A DNA stretch of 33,929 nt from assembly GCF_031426495.1 (NCBI RefSeq), contig NZ_JANPLK010000067.1, positions 1-33,929 of the forward strand, given 5' to 3'. Under the pieces are notes generated by a model that saw only the letters and a program-made list of their open reading frames with translations, was not told the origin of the DNA and did not search any database. Position 1 is the stretch's first letter. The number at the start of each line of letters is the position of its first letter. The position numbers and the translations under genes were made by a program. Origin of the DNA: Gemmatimonas sp. (lineage in GTDB: Bacteria; Gemmatimonadota; Gemmatimonadetes; Gemmatimonadales; Gemmatimonadaceae). Below, in pieces: positions 1-8,073 of the stretch.

Positions 1-511
1 GGGAGCCCCCGGAGAGCGCATTGCCTCCCTCCCGGTCAATTCCTTCATCCATCCTGCGGGTCGCCCCATACACACCTCTTAGTTGAAGGTGTTGCGACGA
101 CCGATTGAATCCGCCTTGCGATCCGCGGTCCGAGTGGACCACCAGATCGCCATCGAGGAGACGGTCGTGCAAGGCCTGCTCCAGCGCGTCGAGTACGAGA
201 TCCGTGCGCATCGTCGTGTGCGCGCGCCAGCCAACAATGCGACGCGAGAACACGTCGATCACGAACGCGACGTACACAAAGCTGCGCCACGTCGCGACGT
301 ACGTGAAGTCCGCGACCCACAGTTGATTGGGACGCTCGGCGTGGAATTGCCGCTGCACCAGATCCTGCGCGAGCTCCGCCGAGGTGTCGGCGATCGTCGT
401 GCGATGGCGCTGGCCCCGCACGACGCCACGCAGGCCCTCGGCGGCCATGTGTCAATGATCGTCTGATTCTCCCCAGGTAGCGATCGTCTCAAATTCCCCA
501 CCCGGTGGATC

Positions 512-1315
512 TCACGCCTCGGAGTGAGGGGTGAGAGTGGATTTCATGAGCCCCGCTTTGCGCTTCTCGCGGAGCCGGTAGGAGTCGCCTTTGATGTTGA
601 CCGTCGTGGCGTGATGCAGCAGGCGATCGAGGATGGCGCTGGCGATCACCGCGTCGCCGAAGACTTCGCCCCACGCCCCAAGACTCTGATTGCTCGTGAG
701 CAGGATGGCGCCGCGTTCGTAGCGTCGACTGACGAGCTGGAAAAAGAGATTCGCGCCCTGCCGATCGATGGGGATGTAGCCGATTTCGTCGATGATCAAG
801 AGCTTGGGCTGCGTGAGGATCTTGAGACGCTCTTCGAGACGATTCTCGTAGAGAGCTTTGCCGAGCGTGGTAATCAGCGCGGCCGCGGTCGTAAACATCA
901 CGCGGAGCCCTAAGCGACACGCTTCGAGGCCGAGGGCGACGCTCAAGTGCGTCTTACCGACACCCGTTGGACCGAGCAAAAGCGCGTTGGCGCCGTTCGC
1001 GACGAAGCGCATCGTGGCGAGCTCTTTGATCACTTTCGGATCAATCGATGGCTGCGCTTTCCAGTCGAAGCCGTCGAGGGTTTTGTGAAAAGGAAAGCGC
1101 GCCATCTGCACGCGCATCGCTTGATGCTTTTCTATCTTTGCCGCGACTTCGGTCTCGAGCACCGACTGCAGAAACGCGCTGTAGCTCAGCTCCTGCTGCG
1201 CGGCCTGCTCGAGCAGCGTCGGCAGCGTCTGTGCGACGCGCGTGAGACGCAGGTGCTGGCAGTGGGTGCCGAGCACTTCGAGCTCCGCCATCGGCGAGAT
1301 CGGATCGCGACTCAT
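512..1315 (-). CDS. istB: IS21-family helper ATPase IstB
   Basis: This is the 267-residue AAA+ ATPase that helps the IS21 transposase select targets and assemble the transposition complex. The Walker A motif GPTGVGKTHLS is near residues 115-125 and the Walker B segment LLIIDEIGYIP near 172-182. The sensor-like LLTSNQSLGAWGEVFGD is typical of IstB and DnaC-like helpers. The ATG at 1315 overlaps the TGA of istA (ATGA), indicating coupled translation. Length is normal for the family and no frameshift or stop is seen. The gene looks functional even though its istA partner carries a stop codon. Confidence 0.93.
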   Translation of the reverse strand: MSRDPISPMAELEVLGTHCQHLRLTRVAQTLPTLLEQAAQQELSYSAFLQSVLETEVAAKIEKHQAMRVQMARFPFHKTLDGFDWKAQPSIDPKVIKELATMRFVANGANALLLGPTGVGKTHLSVALGLEACRLGLRVMFTTAAALITTLGKALYENRLEERLKILTQPKLLIIDEIGYIPIDRQGANLFFQLVSRRYERGAILLTSNQSLGAWGEVFGDAVIASAILDRLLHHATTVNIKGDSYRLREKRKAGLMKSTLTPHSEA

Positions 1316-2553
1316 GCGGCCACCTCGGTGCTCGACGACGCGGCGAAGCGCTCGTACACGCTTAGATCGCGTATGGCGACGTCGCCGCTCGTGACGTACC
1401 GCGGATCGTACTGCGGGGGCATCGCCGCGAGCGGCGTGCGGTCGACGCGCAGGAGGCCGGCATAGTGCGCGGGCACCATCACGACCTGCTGACGCCCTTG
1501 GCGCGCATGCGTGGCCACCAGAGTGTCCTGCTGCCAGATCGTAAAGTCGGTCGCGTGCTCGCGTACCGTCACCGTCGTGCCCGCGAGATGCGCCGGCACG
1601 CTATAACGCGAGCCGTCGATACTCACGAGCGCGTCATTCGCCACGACGCGTTCACGCACGTGCGCAAACGCATACGGCGGACGTCCGTCGAGCGCGGTCA
1701 GCGCTTCGCGTGCGAAGCGATCGGCGGGCCGCTCATGCGTCGTGCCGTGCACGCGCTGATCGGCGACGGTCGTGGCCCACTCCACCAGCCACGCGTTGAG
1801 ATGCGCCCACGAGTGAAAGCGCTTGCCGGCGAGCGCATTGCGCGCCACGTACTTCACGCCCGACTCCACCTTGCCTTTCGTCTGCGGCCGATACGGTGCG
1901 CACGCCCACGGCCGAAAGCCGTAGTAGCCGGCGAAGTCTGCGTAGGTCGGATGCCACGTGATGTTGCCGCGCGTATGCGCGAGTACCATCGCGCGCGCAT
2001 TGTCGACGACTATGCGGTCCGTGACGCCGCCGAAATGCTGGAAGGCGAGTTCATGCCCACCGAGCCACTAGCGCAGCCGCTGGCGCGCAAACGCGACCGC
2101 GAAGAGGCGGCGCGAAAAGCCGAGGGTCATGACGAAGATCTGCGCCGCCACCTGGACATCGGCGATCCACACGCGGACTTGGCCGAGGTCGACCTGCGCT
2201 TGCTCGCCTGGCCCCGTCTCGAAGCGCACCGTCGCCATCGGTGTCGCGGTGGCCCGCAGCGGCGCGATCGCGCGGCGCACGATGATCACCGACCCCGTGA
2301 AGCCTTGCTCGCACAGCTCACGGTGCAGCACGGTGGCATTGAAGTCGACCTCCGGTGCGCGCTGCGCGATCCATGCCCGATGCGGGTCCAGCAGCGACAC
2401 CGCCGGGCGAGCCGCTCGCTCGACATACGCGCCGCGCCGGCCCCATGCCCGGACCGTCTTGCGGTCGAGACCGTACGCCCGCGCGATGGAGGACACGCCC
2501 TCGCCGCGGGCCAAGGCTTGGACGACCTGCTCCACCACCGTCTCCGTCACCAT
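1312..2553 (-). pseudogene. istA: IS21-family transposase IstA with one in-frame amber stop
   Basis: The gene starts at ATG 2553 (MVTETVVEQVVQALARGEGV), with an N-terminal helix-turn-helix (SIARAYGLDRKTVRAWGRRG). The integrase core follows: first Asp in AQVDLGQVRVW, second in RIVVDNARAMV, and Glu in KGKVESGVKYVAR. A TAG at 2070-2068 interrupts the frame between RQRLR and WLGGHELAFQHFGGV. Upstream and downstream parts are in the same frame, so a single base change is enough to explain it. About 414 codons in total, ending in TGA 1314-1312 that overlaps istB. Without suppression the transposase is truncated after about 160 residues, before the second catalytic residue. A sequencing error is the main alternative. 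Confidence 0.85.
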
Positions 2554-2987
2554 CGTCTCCACTCCGGGCCAAGGCTGCCCGAAAGATGCCGCCGAAGACT
2601 CGGTCGTCCTGCCGTCCCACGCCCCAGGTCCTGCTGTCATCGCCCAGCTCCCGCAGAAGGGGTGGGGAATACCACACGATCGCTACCTGGGGAATTTCAC
2701 GCGATCGATGACAGCCATGAGCCGAGCGACCGTGCATCGTGCCACGGTCTGCCCGTCGCGCAACAATTGCTGCCACACTTTACGCACGCCATACACGCCG
2801 CGGTTGCGCTCCCACACGCGCTGGACCTGCTCGCGCAGGTCGTCGTCGCGCTGCGCTCGCGCGCAACGCTGCGTCGGATCTGCTTGGCGTGCACGATACG
2901 TGTAGTAGCCGGACGGTGCGATCGCCAAGACGCGGCAGATCGGCTCGACACCGTACAGCGCGCGCTCCTCGTCAATGAACGCGTACA

Positions 2988-3307
2988 TCAGCGTGTGAGG
3001 CGGTCGAGCTCCGCCGCCGCGAAAAACGCACTCGCCTTGCGGAGGATGTCATTCGCTCGCTTCAGCTCACGATTTTCGCGCTCGAGTGCGGCCAGGCGAT
3101 CCGCGTCACCGCTCGTCGGACCGGACCGCTCACCGGCGTCCTGCTCCGCCTCCACCGCCGCAGCGTCTCCTTCGTGCAGCCCAACTTCGGTGCAATCGCC
3201 GAAATGGCCGCCCACTGGAACGGATGGTGCGGCAACTGCTCGCGGACCAATCGGACGGCCCGCTCACGGACCTCAGGACTGAATCGATGCGCTCGGGATT
3301 TCGCCAT
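2988..3307 (-). pseudogene. IS3-family transposase OrfA (HTH), frameshifted
   Basis: The start ATG at 3307 opens a typical OrfA: residues MAKSRAHRFSPEVRERAVRL followed by a helix-turn-helix segment (QWAAISAIAPKLGCTKETLRRW). Near 3150 the reading frame shifts, and the leucine-zipper part (LAALERENRELKRANDILRKA, ending ELDRLTR) continues in another frame down to the TGA at 2988-2990. Both halves are recognisable family sequence, so an indel in a GC-rich stretch broke the gene. The role of an intact OrfA is DNA binding to the IS ends and, by frameshifting, formation of the OrfAB transposase. Confidence 0.75.
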
Positions 3308-3354
3308 AGCTCCAAGTTCTCACAAAGTGGAGCCTCCTGTAATCCCGGGGCGGT

Positions 3355-3957
3355 TCAATCGGTCACCTTCCCCGCGATGCGCGCGGGATTGCCGACCACA
3401 ATCACGTTGGGTGGGAAACTGCCAGAACAGACTGAGCCGAAGCTGACGACGGAGTTTTCGCCAATAGTTGTGCCGGGAAGCACACCTGCTGCGGCAGCAA
3501 CCCATACATTGCGACCGAGACGCACGGGGGCACACCGGACGGGAGCGTCGGGGGAGTGGCGGTTAACGGCGGTGCTATGAAAGTCGCTATCCATGATTCT
3601 GCAGTCGGCCACAATGCAGTCCTGACCAATCTCGATAACATCAACGCATCCCATACGCACGCCCGCAAGGCGCGTGTTGTCGCCAACTGTTATTAACGCA
3701 TCAACGCTGTGAGTCCACGGCGTGACGTGCTGCCACACCGTAACGTTCTTGCCAAATTCCACGCGCCCAGGGCCTTTGATTGATAGGCTGCCAAATACTC
3801 GAAACCCGGGGCCGGCCGTGAAGCGCCGACCGAGCACGCGGTACAAAAGCTTGTAATAGTGTCCCTTGGTCGTCGCTAAAATGAACAATAAGCCGCTCTT
3901 AGGTGACCTAAGGCCGCGACGGAGAAGCGAAGCTGGAGACGTAGAACTAGCTGACAT
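3355..3957 (-). CDS. Left-handed beta-helix (hexapeptide-repeat) O-acyltransferase; stop codon supplied by IS3 end
   Basis: This is a roughly 200-residue acyltransferase of the serine/maltose/galactoside acetyltransferase type, expected to move an acetyl group from acetyl-CoA to a sugar hydroxyl or amine. Imperfect hexapeptide repeats are visible (IEIGQDCIVADCRIMDSDFH, VRLGRNVWVAAAAGVLPGTT, IGENSVVSFGSVCSGSFPPN), with the likely catalytic His in DSDFHS and the usual terminal VVGNPARIAGKV. It is the last gene of the ACP-ligase-GNAT-LbH operon. ATG 3957 overlaps the upstream stop by 11 bases; GTG 3966 is an alternative start. The TGA stop (3357-3355) consists of the first three bases of the adjoining IS3 element, so the native C-terminus has been replaced. 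Because the fold is already complete, activity may survive. Confidence 0.85.
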   Translation of the reverse strand: MSASSTSPASLLRRGLRSPKSGLLFILATTKGHYYKLLYRVLGRRFTAGPGFRVFGSLSIKGPGRVEFGKNVTVWQHVTPWTHSVDALITVGDNTRLAGVRMGCVDVIEIGQDCIVADCRIMDSDFHSTAVNRHSPDAPVRCAPVRLGRNVWVAAAAGVLPGTTIGENSVVSFGSVCSGSFPPNVIVVGNPARIAGKVTD

Positions 3958-4624
3958 TTGGAACACTTTGAGAAGGAAGTGCCGAAATGTCGCTCACTCT
4001 GAGCGCGAGGTGCAGAAATTCGAGTGTGCGCCCAGAGGCGGCATCCTCGACGCGTGCGCGGCCGATCTCATGAAAGTCAGCGCGATCGTAAAACTTGCGA
4101 GCGCGACAATTATCCGTGGATACGTCGAGTACGAGTCGCACGGCACCTGACGAGCGTGCCTGGCTAATAGCAGCCGCAAGGAGGATTTGCCCGACTTTCG
4201 GGATGCCACAGTGCGCCAGCACGGCGATTCGGCTAAGGTACGAGTCGGTTGATTGCAGACGCACGCCCACTGAAGCGGCGAGTTGCAGTCGACGGACGAG
4301 TTGGGGCTCCGATGCCGCAAGCTTGGACCGAGCGATCCACATTGCTCCCTTCAGACGCACTGTCTTTAACTCTGCAGCGGTAAGTACCGCGAGGAGGCCG
4401 ATCAATTTTCCGGCGGTATCGCACGCGACCGTTGAGAAGCGAGGCTGGAACTCAGCAACCTGAGCATCAATCAGTCCAGAATAGAATCTTTCTTGGACTT
4501 CCGCGTCGTCGAAAACGAAAGCGTCGTGCGCAGCTGACGCGAGTCGTGCGAGACGCGCCAACATTTCCACGTCGTCAGCCGACGCCATGCGAAGCGCAAT
4601 AGGGTTGATTACCGGTACCGTCAC
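3947..4624 (-). CDS. GNAT-family N-acetyltransferase
   Basis: A 225-residue protein with a GNAT fold. The acetyl-CoA binding segment is SYLSRIAVLAHCGIPKVGQILLAAAIS, a variant of the usual R/Q-x-x-G-x-G/A loop. It is followed by the strand-helix LVLDVSTDNCRARKFYDRADFHEIGRAR, which matches the typical N-x-x-A-x-x-F/L-Y-x-x-x-G-F motif of the superfamily. The acceptor is unknown; an amine on a sugar or on an ACP-bound amino acid would fit the operon. The GTG start at 4624 shares GTGA with the ligase stop, so translation is coupled. The gene ends with TAG at 3949-3947. FemAB-like GNAT proteins are frequent in exosortase loci, but this short protein has one GNAT domain and is not a full FemAB. Confidence 0.8.
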   Translation of the reverse strand: MTVPVINPIALRMASADDVEMLARLARLASAAHDAFVFDDAEVQERFYSGLIDAQVAEFQPRFSTVACDTAGKLIGLLAVLTAAELKTVRLKGAMWIARSKLAASEPQLVRRLQLAASVGVRLQSTDSYLSRIAVLAHCGIPKVGQILLAAAISQARSSGAVRLVLDVSTDNCRARKFYDRADFHEIGRARVEDAASGRTLEFLHLALRVSDISALPSQSVPNVS

Positions 4625-6240
4625 TCTAACGTGCCCTGCTCCAACCAGAGAGCGAGTTCGCGACGATCGATTTTGCCGTTTGCATTGACTGGGAAGTCCT
4701 CGATCATGATGAACCGCTCGGGCACCATGTAGTCAGGGAGCTCCGTACGTGCTGCCGAGCGTAGGGCATCCACGTTAACGCCGCGGCCCGACACGAACGC
4801 CACAACCCGCTGCGCCGACCCGTCTACAATCGGCCATCCTAACGCCGCTGCTTGTCCCACTCCTTCCCCCTTGAGCAGCACGGCCTCGATCTCACCTAAT
4901 TCTACTCGGAAGCCGAGCAGCTTAATCTGGTTGTCCGTGCGACCGATGAACGCGTAATTTCCAGTGGGAAGACGCTCCACTCGGTCGCCAGTGCGGTAAA
5001 ACAGCTTCTCAACAGTGTCCGCGACAGGCAACGTAACGAAACGCTCGCGTGTACGCTCCTCATCGGACCAATAACCTGGCGTAGTCTGCGGGCCGCACAC
5101 GAGCAATTCTCCTCTCTGGCCCTCGCCAACAGGCTCGAGGGCGTCGTCAACAAGCAGCGCGGCTAGCCCAGGGAATGGGCGGCCGATTGGCACAATTCCT
5201 TGCACGGATTCTTGAGGCGAAACATCAGCGCGCCAATGGTAGCTGAAGCAAGCGATCGTCAGTTCCGTGGGGCCATACAGATTCTCCACGCGCGAGTTGC
5301 CCGCAGCGGTCTGCCATGCGTCCGCGAGCGCCGCGGGAAGCGGCTCACCGCAGAAAAGACTTAGTCGCAATGAGGGCATCGAACCTACCTTAAGCATCCC
5401 CTTCTTGAACGCGAGGGCCGCGGCTGAGGGGACGGAAAACCATGACGTCAATTCTCGGAAGTTGACGAACCGCACCGGCGCGAGCGTATCAATGGGCCGT
5501 GGGACGTGCAATGAAGCGCCCGCGCCCCACGTAGCGAATAAGTCATGAACCGAGAGGTCGAATGTCTGATCAAAGAGCTGGGAGCAGCGGTCATTCGGAC
5601 CGAGGTCGTAGCGCGCGGCGACGACATCCAGATAGTGAACTACATTACTGTGACAAACGCCGACGCCCTTCGGCTCTCCAGTTGTGCCAGAGGTGAAGAG
5701 CAGGTAAGCAATGTCGTCCGGCACCATCGGGGGCAACTCGTGAAGAGGCGGCGCAGTGCGTAGGTCGTCTTCTCCGCTGGCGTTATGGTCTAGCGTTCGT
5801 GCGATCTCGAACGCTGCACCATCAGGCACTATCAAGAGTAGCGGTTTTTCCACGCCGGCAAGCACGTCATGTAACTGCGGGGCCGAGCCGGCATCAACAA
5901 TTATCGCGTCAAGTCGTGAACGGCGTATCATCGCGGCTGTCCGCGCTACGGTAAAGCGTCGGTTCAGCGGAACGAAGGCGGCGCCGGCGTACATCGCAGC
6001 GAGCGTACCTGTGTAAGCTTCTATGCTACGGCTCGCGAATATGCCCACGCGTGAAGCGGCGAACCCCAATCGATCAACAATCAACCCAGCGATGCGACGG
6101 GCTCGTGTATCAAGCTCCGCATAGGTGAAATTTTCACCATCTACCGTGAGCGCCAACCGTTCGGGGTACCGTGCTACACTTGACAGGAAGCCGGTGCGCA
6201 GAGAGCGGGAGTCCTCAGCGTCCAGCGGACCGCGCATCAT
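4621..6240 (-). CDS. AMP-forming acyl/amino-acid adenylating ligase (A-domain, DltA-like)
   Basis: A 539-residue stand-alone adenylation enzyme of the ANL superfamily. It should activate a carboxylic or amino acid with ATP and load it onto the ACP encoded just upstream. Core motifs are complete: LLFTSGTTGEPKG (about 180-192), the A4-like FDQTFDLSVHD (223-233), NLYGPTE (320-326), FYRTGDR (414-420), GRTDNQIKLLGFRVELGEIE (433-452) and the catalytic lysine in NGKIDRRE (Lys523). The A4/A5 pattern resembles NRPS-type and D-alanine ligases more than fatty acyl-CoA ligases. There is no condensation or thioesterase domain. The ATG at 6240 overlaps the ACP stop by ATGA. AMP-forming ligases paired with an ACP are known companions of exosortase A systems; the substrate cannot be told from sequence alone. 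Confidence 0.9.
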   Translation of the reverse strand: MMRGPLDAEDSRSLRTGFLSSVARYPERLALTVDGENFTYAELDTRARRIAGLIVDRLGFAASRVGIFASRSIEAYTGTLAAMYAGAAFVPLNRRFTVARTAAMIRRSRLDAIIVDAGSAPQLHDVLAGVEKPLLLIVPDGAAFEIARTLDHNASGEDDLRTAPPLHELPPMVPDDIAYLLFTSGTTGEPKGVGVCHSNVVHYLDVVAARYDLGPNDRCSQLFDQTFDLSVHDLFATWGAGASLHVPRPIDTLAPVRFVNFRELTSWFSVPSAAALAFKKGMLKVGSMPSLRLSLFCGEPLPAALADAWQTAAGNSRVENLYGPTELTIACFSYHWRADVSPQESVQGIVPIGRPFPGLAALLVDDALEPVGEGQRGELLVCGPQTTPGYWSDEERTRERFVTLPVADTVEKLFYRTGDRVERLPTGNYAFIGRTDNQIKLLGFRVELGEIEAVLLKGEGVGQAAALGWPIVDGSAQRVVAFVSGRGVNVDALRSAARTELPDYMVPERFIMIEDFPVNANGKIDRRELALWLEQGTLE

Positions 6241-6479
6241 CGAGCCTCAGGCGCTGGCCTGTGGGATCGAATAAAATTTCGGATTGCGCAAAGATCCGTG
6301 AGTTCAACAACATCGTCGTCAGAGATAGTAACATTAAACTCTGACTCTAATGCAATCATTAGAGTGACGTGGTTCAGGGAGTCCCACTCCGGCGTCTTTC
6401 CGAATCCGAGATCGTCATTGACGGCGGACACGTCGAGTCGGAGAGCGTTAGCAACCACTGTGTTCAACTCGAGCGACAC
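6237..6479 (-). CDS. Acyl/peptidyl carrier protein
   Basis: An 80-residue carrier protein. Serine 34 in PEWDSLNHVTLM (D-S-L motif) is the expected 4'-phosphopantetheine attachment site. The flanking pattern (DDLGFGKTPEWDSL ... ALESEFNVTISDDDVVEL) is classical for ACP helices II-III. I chose the GTG at 6479 because GGAG sits five bases upstream and the resulting length is typical; the open frame runs further upstream without family similarity. It is the first gene of the operon, and its TGA overlaps the ligase start, consistent with production of ligase and carrier as a pair. No phosphopantetheinyl transferase is present in the window, so one must act from elsewhere in the genome. Confidence 0.88.
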   Translation of the reverse strand: MSLELNTVVANALRLDVSAVNDDLGFGKTPEWDSLNHVTLMIALESEFNVTISDDDVVELTDLCAIRNFIRSHRPAPEAR

Positions 6480-6768
6480 GATCACTCCACCGGAGTAGGG
6501 ATAGGAAGGGATGTCGGGCAAACGGACATCGCAAAAGCCTTTTGTGCCGCCTTGGGCAGCACACGAAATCGTTTGGGCCGCCACATACAACAGAATAACG
6601 TCGGATTGAGAGTTCTTCGAGGGAAAACTGGCATGCGCGAGATCCCCCGTCAACCGGCGCACTCGATGTGACGTGGTCTGCCCCCCGAATCCTTATCCAG
6701 CGGGACTCACAAAATGGCGGTACGATAGACGCTGGCCATGAGCCCCGGACGGGGGCGGAGGACAGCGG

Positions 6769-7020
6769 ATACGGACCAGCAAGTACAGCCCGGAACAAAT
6801 CGCGCAGGCGCTGCGGCAGGCGGAGAGAGGGACGCCCATAGTGGACATCTGCCGTAAGCTCTAGGTGACGGAGCAGACGTTTTTTCGATGGCGAAAGAAG
6901 TTCGGCGAGCTCGGGACGCCGGAGATCCGCGAGCTGCGCCAGCTCCGGGAGGAGAACCGGAAGCTTAAGCAGCTGTTCGCCGACTTGAGCCTCGACAAAA
7001 CGATGCTGCAGGACTCGCCC
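6769..7020 (+). pseudogene. IS3-family OrfA remnant: start codon ATA and internal TAG
   Basis: The reading frame RTSKYSPEQIAQALRQAERG, TPIVDICRKL, stop, VTEQTFFRWRKKFGELG, then IRELRQLREENRKLKQLFAD is a clear OrfA with helix-turn-helix and leucine zipper. The expected initiator is ATA at 6769 instead of ATG, and a TAG at 6862-6864 falls exactly where a glycine codon is usual in the HTH (DICRKLGVTEQTF in relatives). Two independent lesions make this a dead gene. Confidence 0.85.
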
Positions 7021-7026
7021 CGAAAA

Positions 7027-7187
7027 AATGGTAGACCCAGCGCAGCGGCGGACGTGGGTGCGCTGGGTGCAGGAGGCGTATGCGGTCTCGGAACGGACCG
7101 CGTGTGCGGCTGGTGGCGTCGCGCGCTCCAGCGTGCGCTACGCGAGCGTGGCGGCACCGCAGGAACCGCTGAGGCAGCGCCTGCGGG
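7027..7187 (+). pseudogene. IS3-family OrfB N-terminal fragment
   Basis: Reading from about 7027 gives MVDPAQRRTWVRWVQEAYAV, then SERTACAAGGVARSSVRYAS and VAAPQEPLRQRLR, which corresponds to the first 50 residues of an OrfB whose relatives read SERRACRALGVHRSSVRYRS. The fragment stops at the junction with the next IS element; the integrase core is absent. Confidence 0.75.
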
Positions 7188-7221
7188 TGACGTGACCCCA
7201 AACACTGATCCAACCATTCTG

Positions 7222-8073
7222 TCAGTCGGAGGGTTGGTAGTGTAGCACCATTTTCTGCTGGTGTCTGTTGGCAAACTCACTGGGGGTACATCCCGTGAGG
7301 CCGCTGTGCGGCCGAACGGAGTTGTAGTCCAGTCGAAATGCTTCAATGGTACGCTGGGCATCCGCCAGGCTGACGAACCAACTTTCGTTGAGGCATTCGT
7401 CCCGAAGCCTGCCGTTGAAGCTCTCGATGAAGCAGTTCTGCACTGGCTTGCCTGGCTCGATGAATTGCAACGTCACCCCATGCTGATGCGCCCAGCGGGC
7501 GAGTGCTTCGCCCCGAAACTCCGGGCCGTTGTCGCACACGATGACCTCGGGATAGCCGCGCACCCGCGCGACCTGCTCCAGCTCGCGCACGACTCGTTCG
7601 CCCGGCAACGAACGGTCGACCGCGATGACCGGGCAGTCGCGACTGAAATCGTCCACGATGAACAGCGCACGAATCTTCCGTCCATCGGCCAAGGCGTCGC
7701 TGACAAAGTCCATGCTCCAGCGGATGTTCACGGTGATGGGCATGCTTCGCGGCACGCGCTCGACGGCGACCCGTTTCCGCGCACGACGCCGCACCGACAA
7801 GCCGGCCTCGCGGTACACGCGCTGCACGCGCTTCCTATTCACCGTCATGCCCTCGCGACGCAGCAGCCGGTACAAGCGGCGATAGCCCCAGCGGGGTCGC
7901 AGGAGGGCCAGGGTGTGCAGCCGCTCGCGCAGCACCGTGTCGCTGGCACGTCGCGCGGCGTAGCGCTGCGTCGAACGGGAGAAGCCGGTAAAGCGGAAGG
8001 CTTGTCGCTCGGAAATCCCGGCGGCTTTCATGGCGCTGGTGACGGCCGTCCGCCGCTGCTCGGGCGTCACCAC
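7222..8073 (-). CDS. IS3-family transposase OrfB (DDE integrase core)
   Basis: A 283-residue catalytic subunit. The HTH_21-like region is RPRWGYRRLYRLLRREGMTV and the integrase core carries the three acidic residues: Asp in IRWSMDFVSDAL, Asp in VIVCDNGPEFRG, and Glu in NCFIESFNGRLRDECLNE. The C-terminal RPHSGLTGCTPSEFA is typical. It is probably made mostly as an OrfAB fusion by -1 frameshifting on AAAAAAG at the overlap with OrfA; GTG 8073 is the in-frame start if made alone. No lesions were seen, so this is the most likely active IS in the window. Confidence 0.92.
   Translation of the reverse strand: MVTPEQRRTAVTSAMKAAGISERQAFRFTGFSRSTQRYAARRASDTVLRERLHTLALLRPRWGYRRLYRLLRREGMTVNRKRVQRVYREAGLSVRRRARKRVAVERVPRSMPITVNIRWSMDFVSDALADGRKIRALFIVDDFSRDCPVIAVDRSLPGERVVRELEQVARVRGYPEVIVCDNGPEFRGEALARWAHQHGVTLQFIEPGKPVQNCFIESFNGRLRDECLNESWFVSLADAQRTIEAFRLDYNSVRPHSGLTGCTPSEFANRHQQKMVLHYQPSD

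Larger units (their letters stand above)
450..2713 (-). mobile_element. IS21-family insertion sequence (istAB), full length, 2264 bp
   Basis: The termini are TGTCAATGATCG (left, from 450) and its imperfect inverted partner ending CGATCGATGACA at 2713. Similarity between the two ends extends over about 50 bp and includes a shared internal block CCCCAGGTAGCGATCGT. Both ends begin TG. The element is flanked by the direct 6-bp duplication GCCATG at 444-449 and 2714-2719. Two genes, istA then istB, read on the minus strand and overlap by ATGA. The element sits inside the orfB of the older IS3-family element. Confidence 0.9.
1..2988 (-). pseudogene. IS3-family transposase OrfB, split by IS21 insertion and truncated by window edge
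   Basis: The N-terminal part runs from ATG 2988 to about 2714 (MYAFIDEERALYGVEPICRV ... GVYGVRKVWQQLLRDGQTVARCTVARLMA). The coding frame resumes at 449 on the far side of the IS21 element and runs to base 1 (AAEGLRGVVRGQRHRTTIAD ... WVADFTYVATW ... FVIDVFSRRIVGW ... VHSDRGSQGGFNRSSQHL). The first two catalytic acidic residues of the DDE transposase fold are visible in WVADFTY and HSDRGSQ. The glutamate would lie near or beyond the window edge. If the IS21 and one copy of GCCATG were removed the frame would be continuous, so this gene was intact at this point when IS21 arrived. Confidence 0.8.
1..3357 (-). mobile_element. IS3-family element, left copy: decayed, interrupted by IS21, cut by window start
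   Basis: The element reads on the minus strand. Its inner end is at 3357, where the terminal bases TGAACCGCCCCGGGATTACA (minus strand) match the end of the second copy at 32857. It carries an orfA/orfB pair of IS3 type with ORF overlap TGATG at 2986-2990. An IS21-family element at 450-2713 splits orfB. The far end lies beyond base 1, so total length and target duplication cannot be read. orfA is also frameshifted, so this copy cannot encode its own transposase. Confidence 0.85.
6667..7187 (+). mobile_element. Fossil IS3-family element, 3' part lost
   Basis: The left terminus TGTGACGTGGTCTGCCCCCC at 6667 resembles the terminus of the IS immediately to its right (TGTGACGTGACCCCC), so both are related IS3-group elements. 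It contains a broken orfA and the first part of orfB. It ends abruptly where the second IS begins at about 7188. The missing remainder does not appear on the other side of that IS, which points to a deletion rather than a simple insertion. Confidence 0.75.

Noticed and set aside
1465..3282. A 605-codon open frame on the plus strand
   Set aside because: It is antisense to istA and the IS3 genes, is Arg/His-rich with no family features, and arises from high G+C content.
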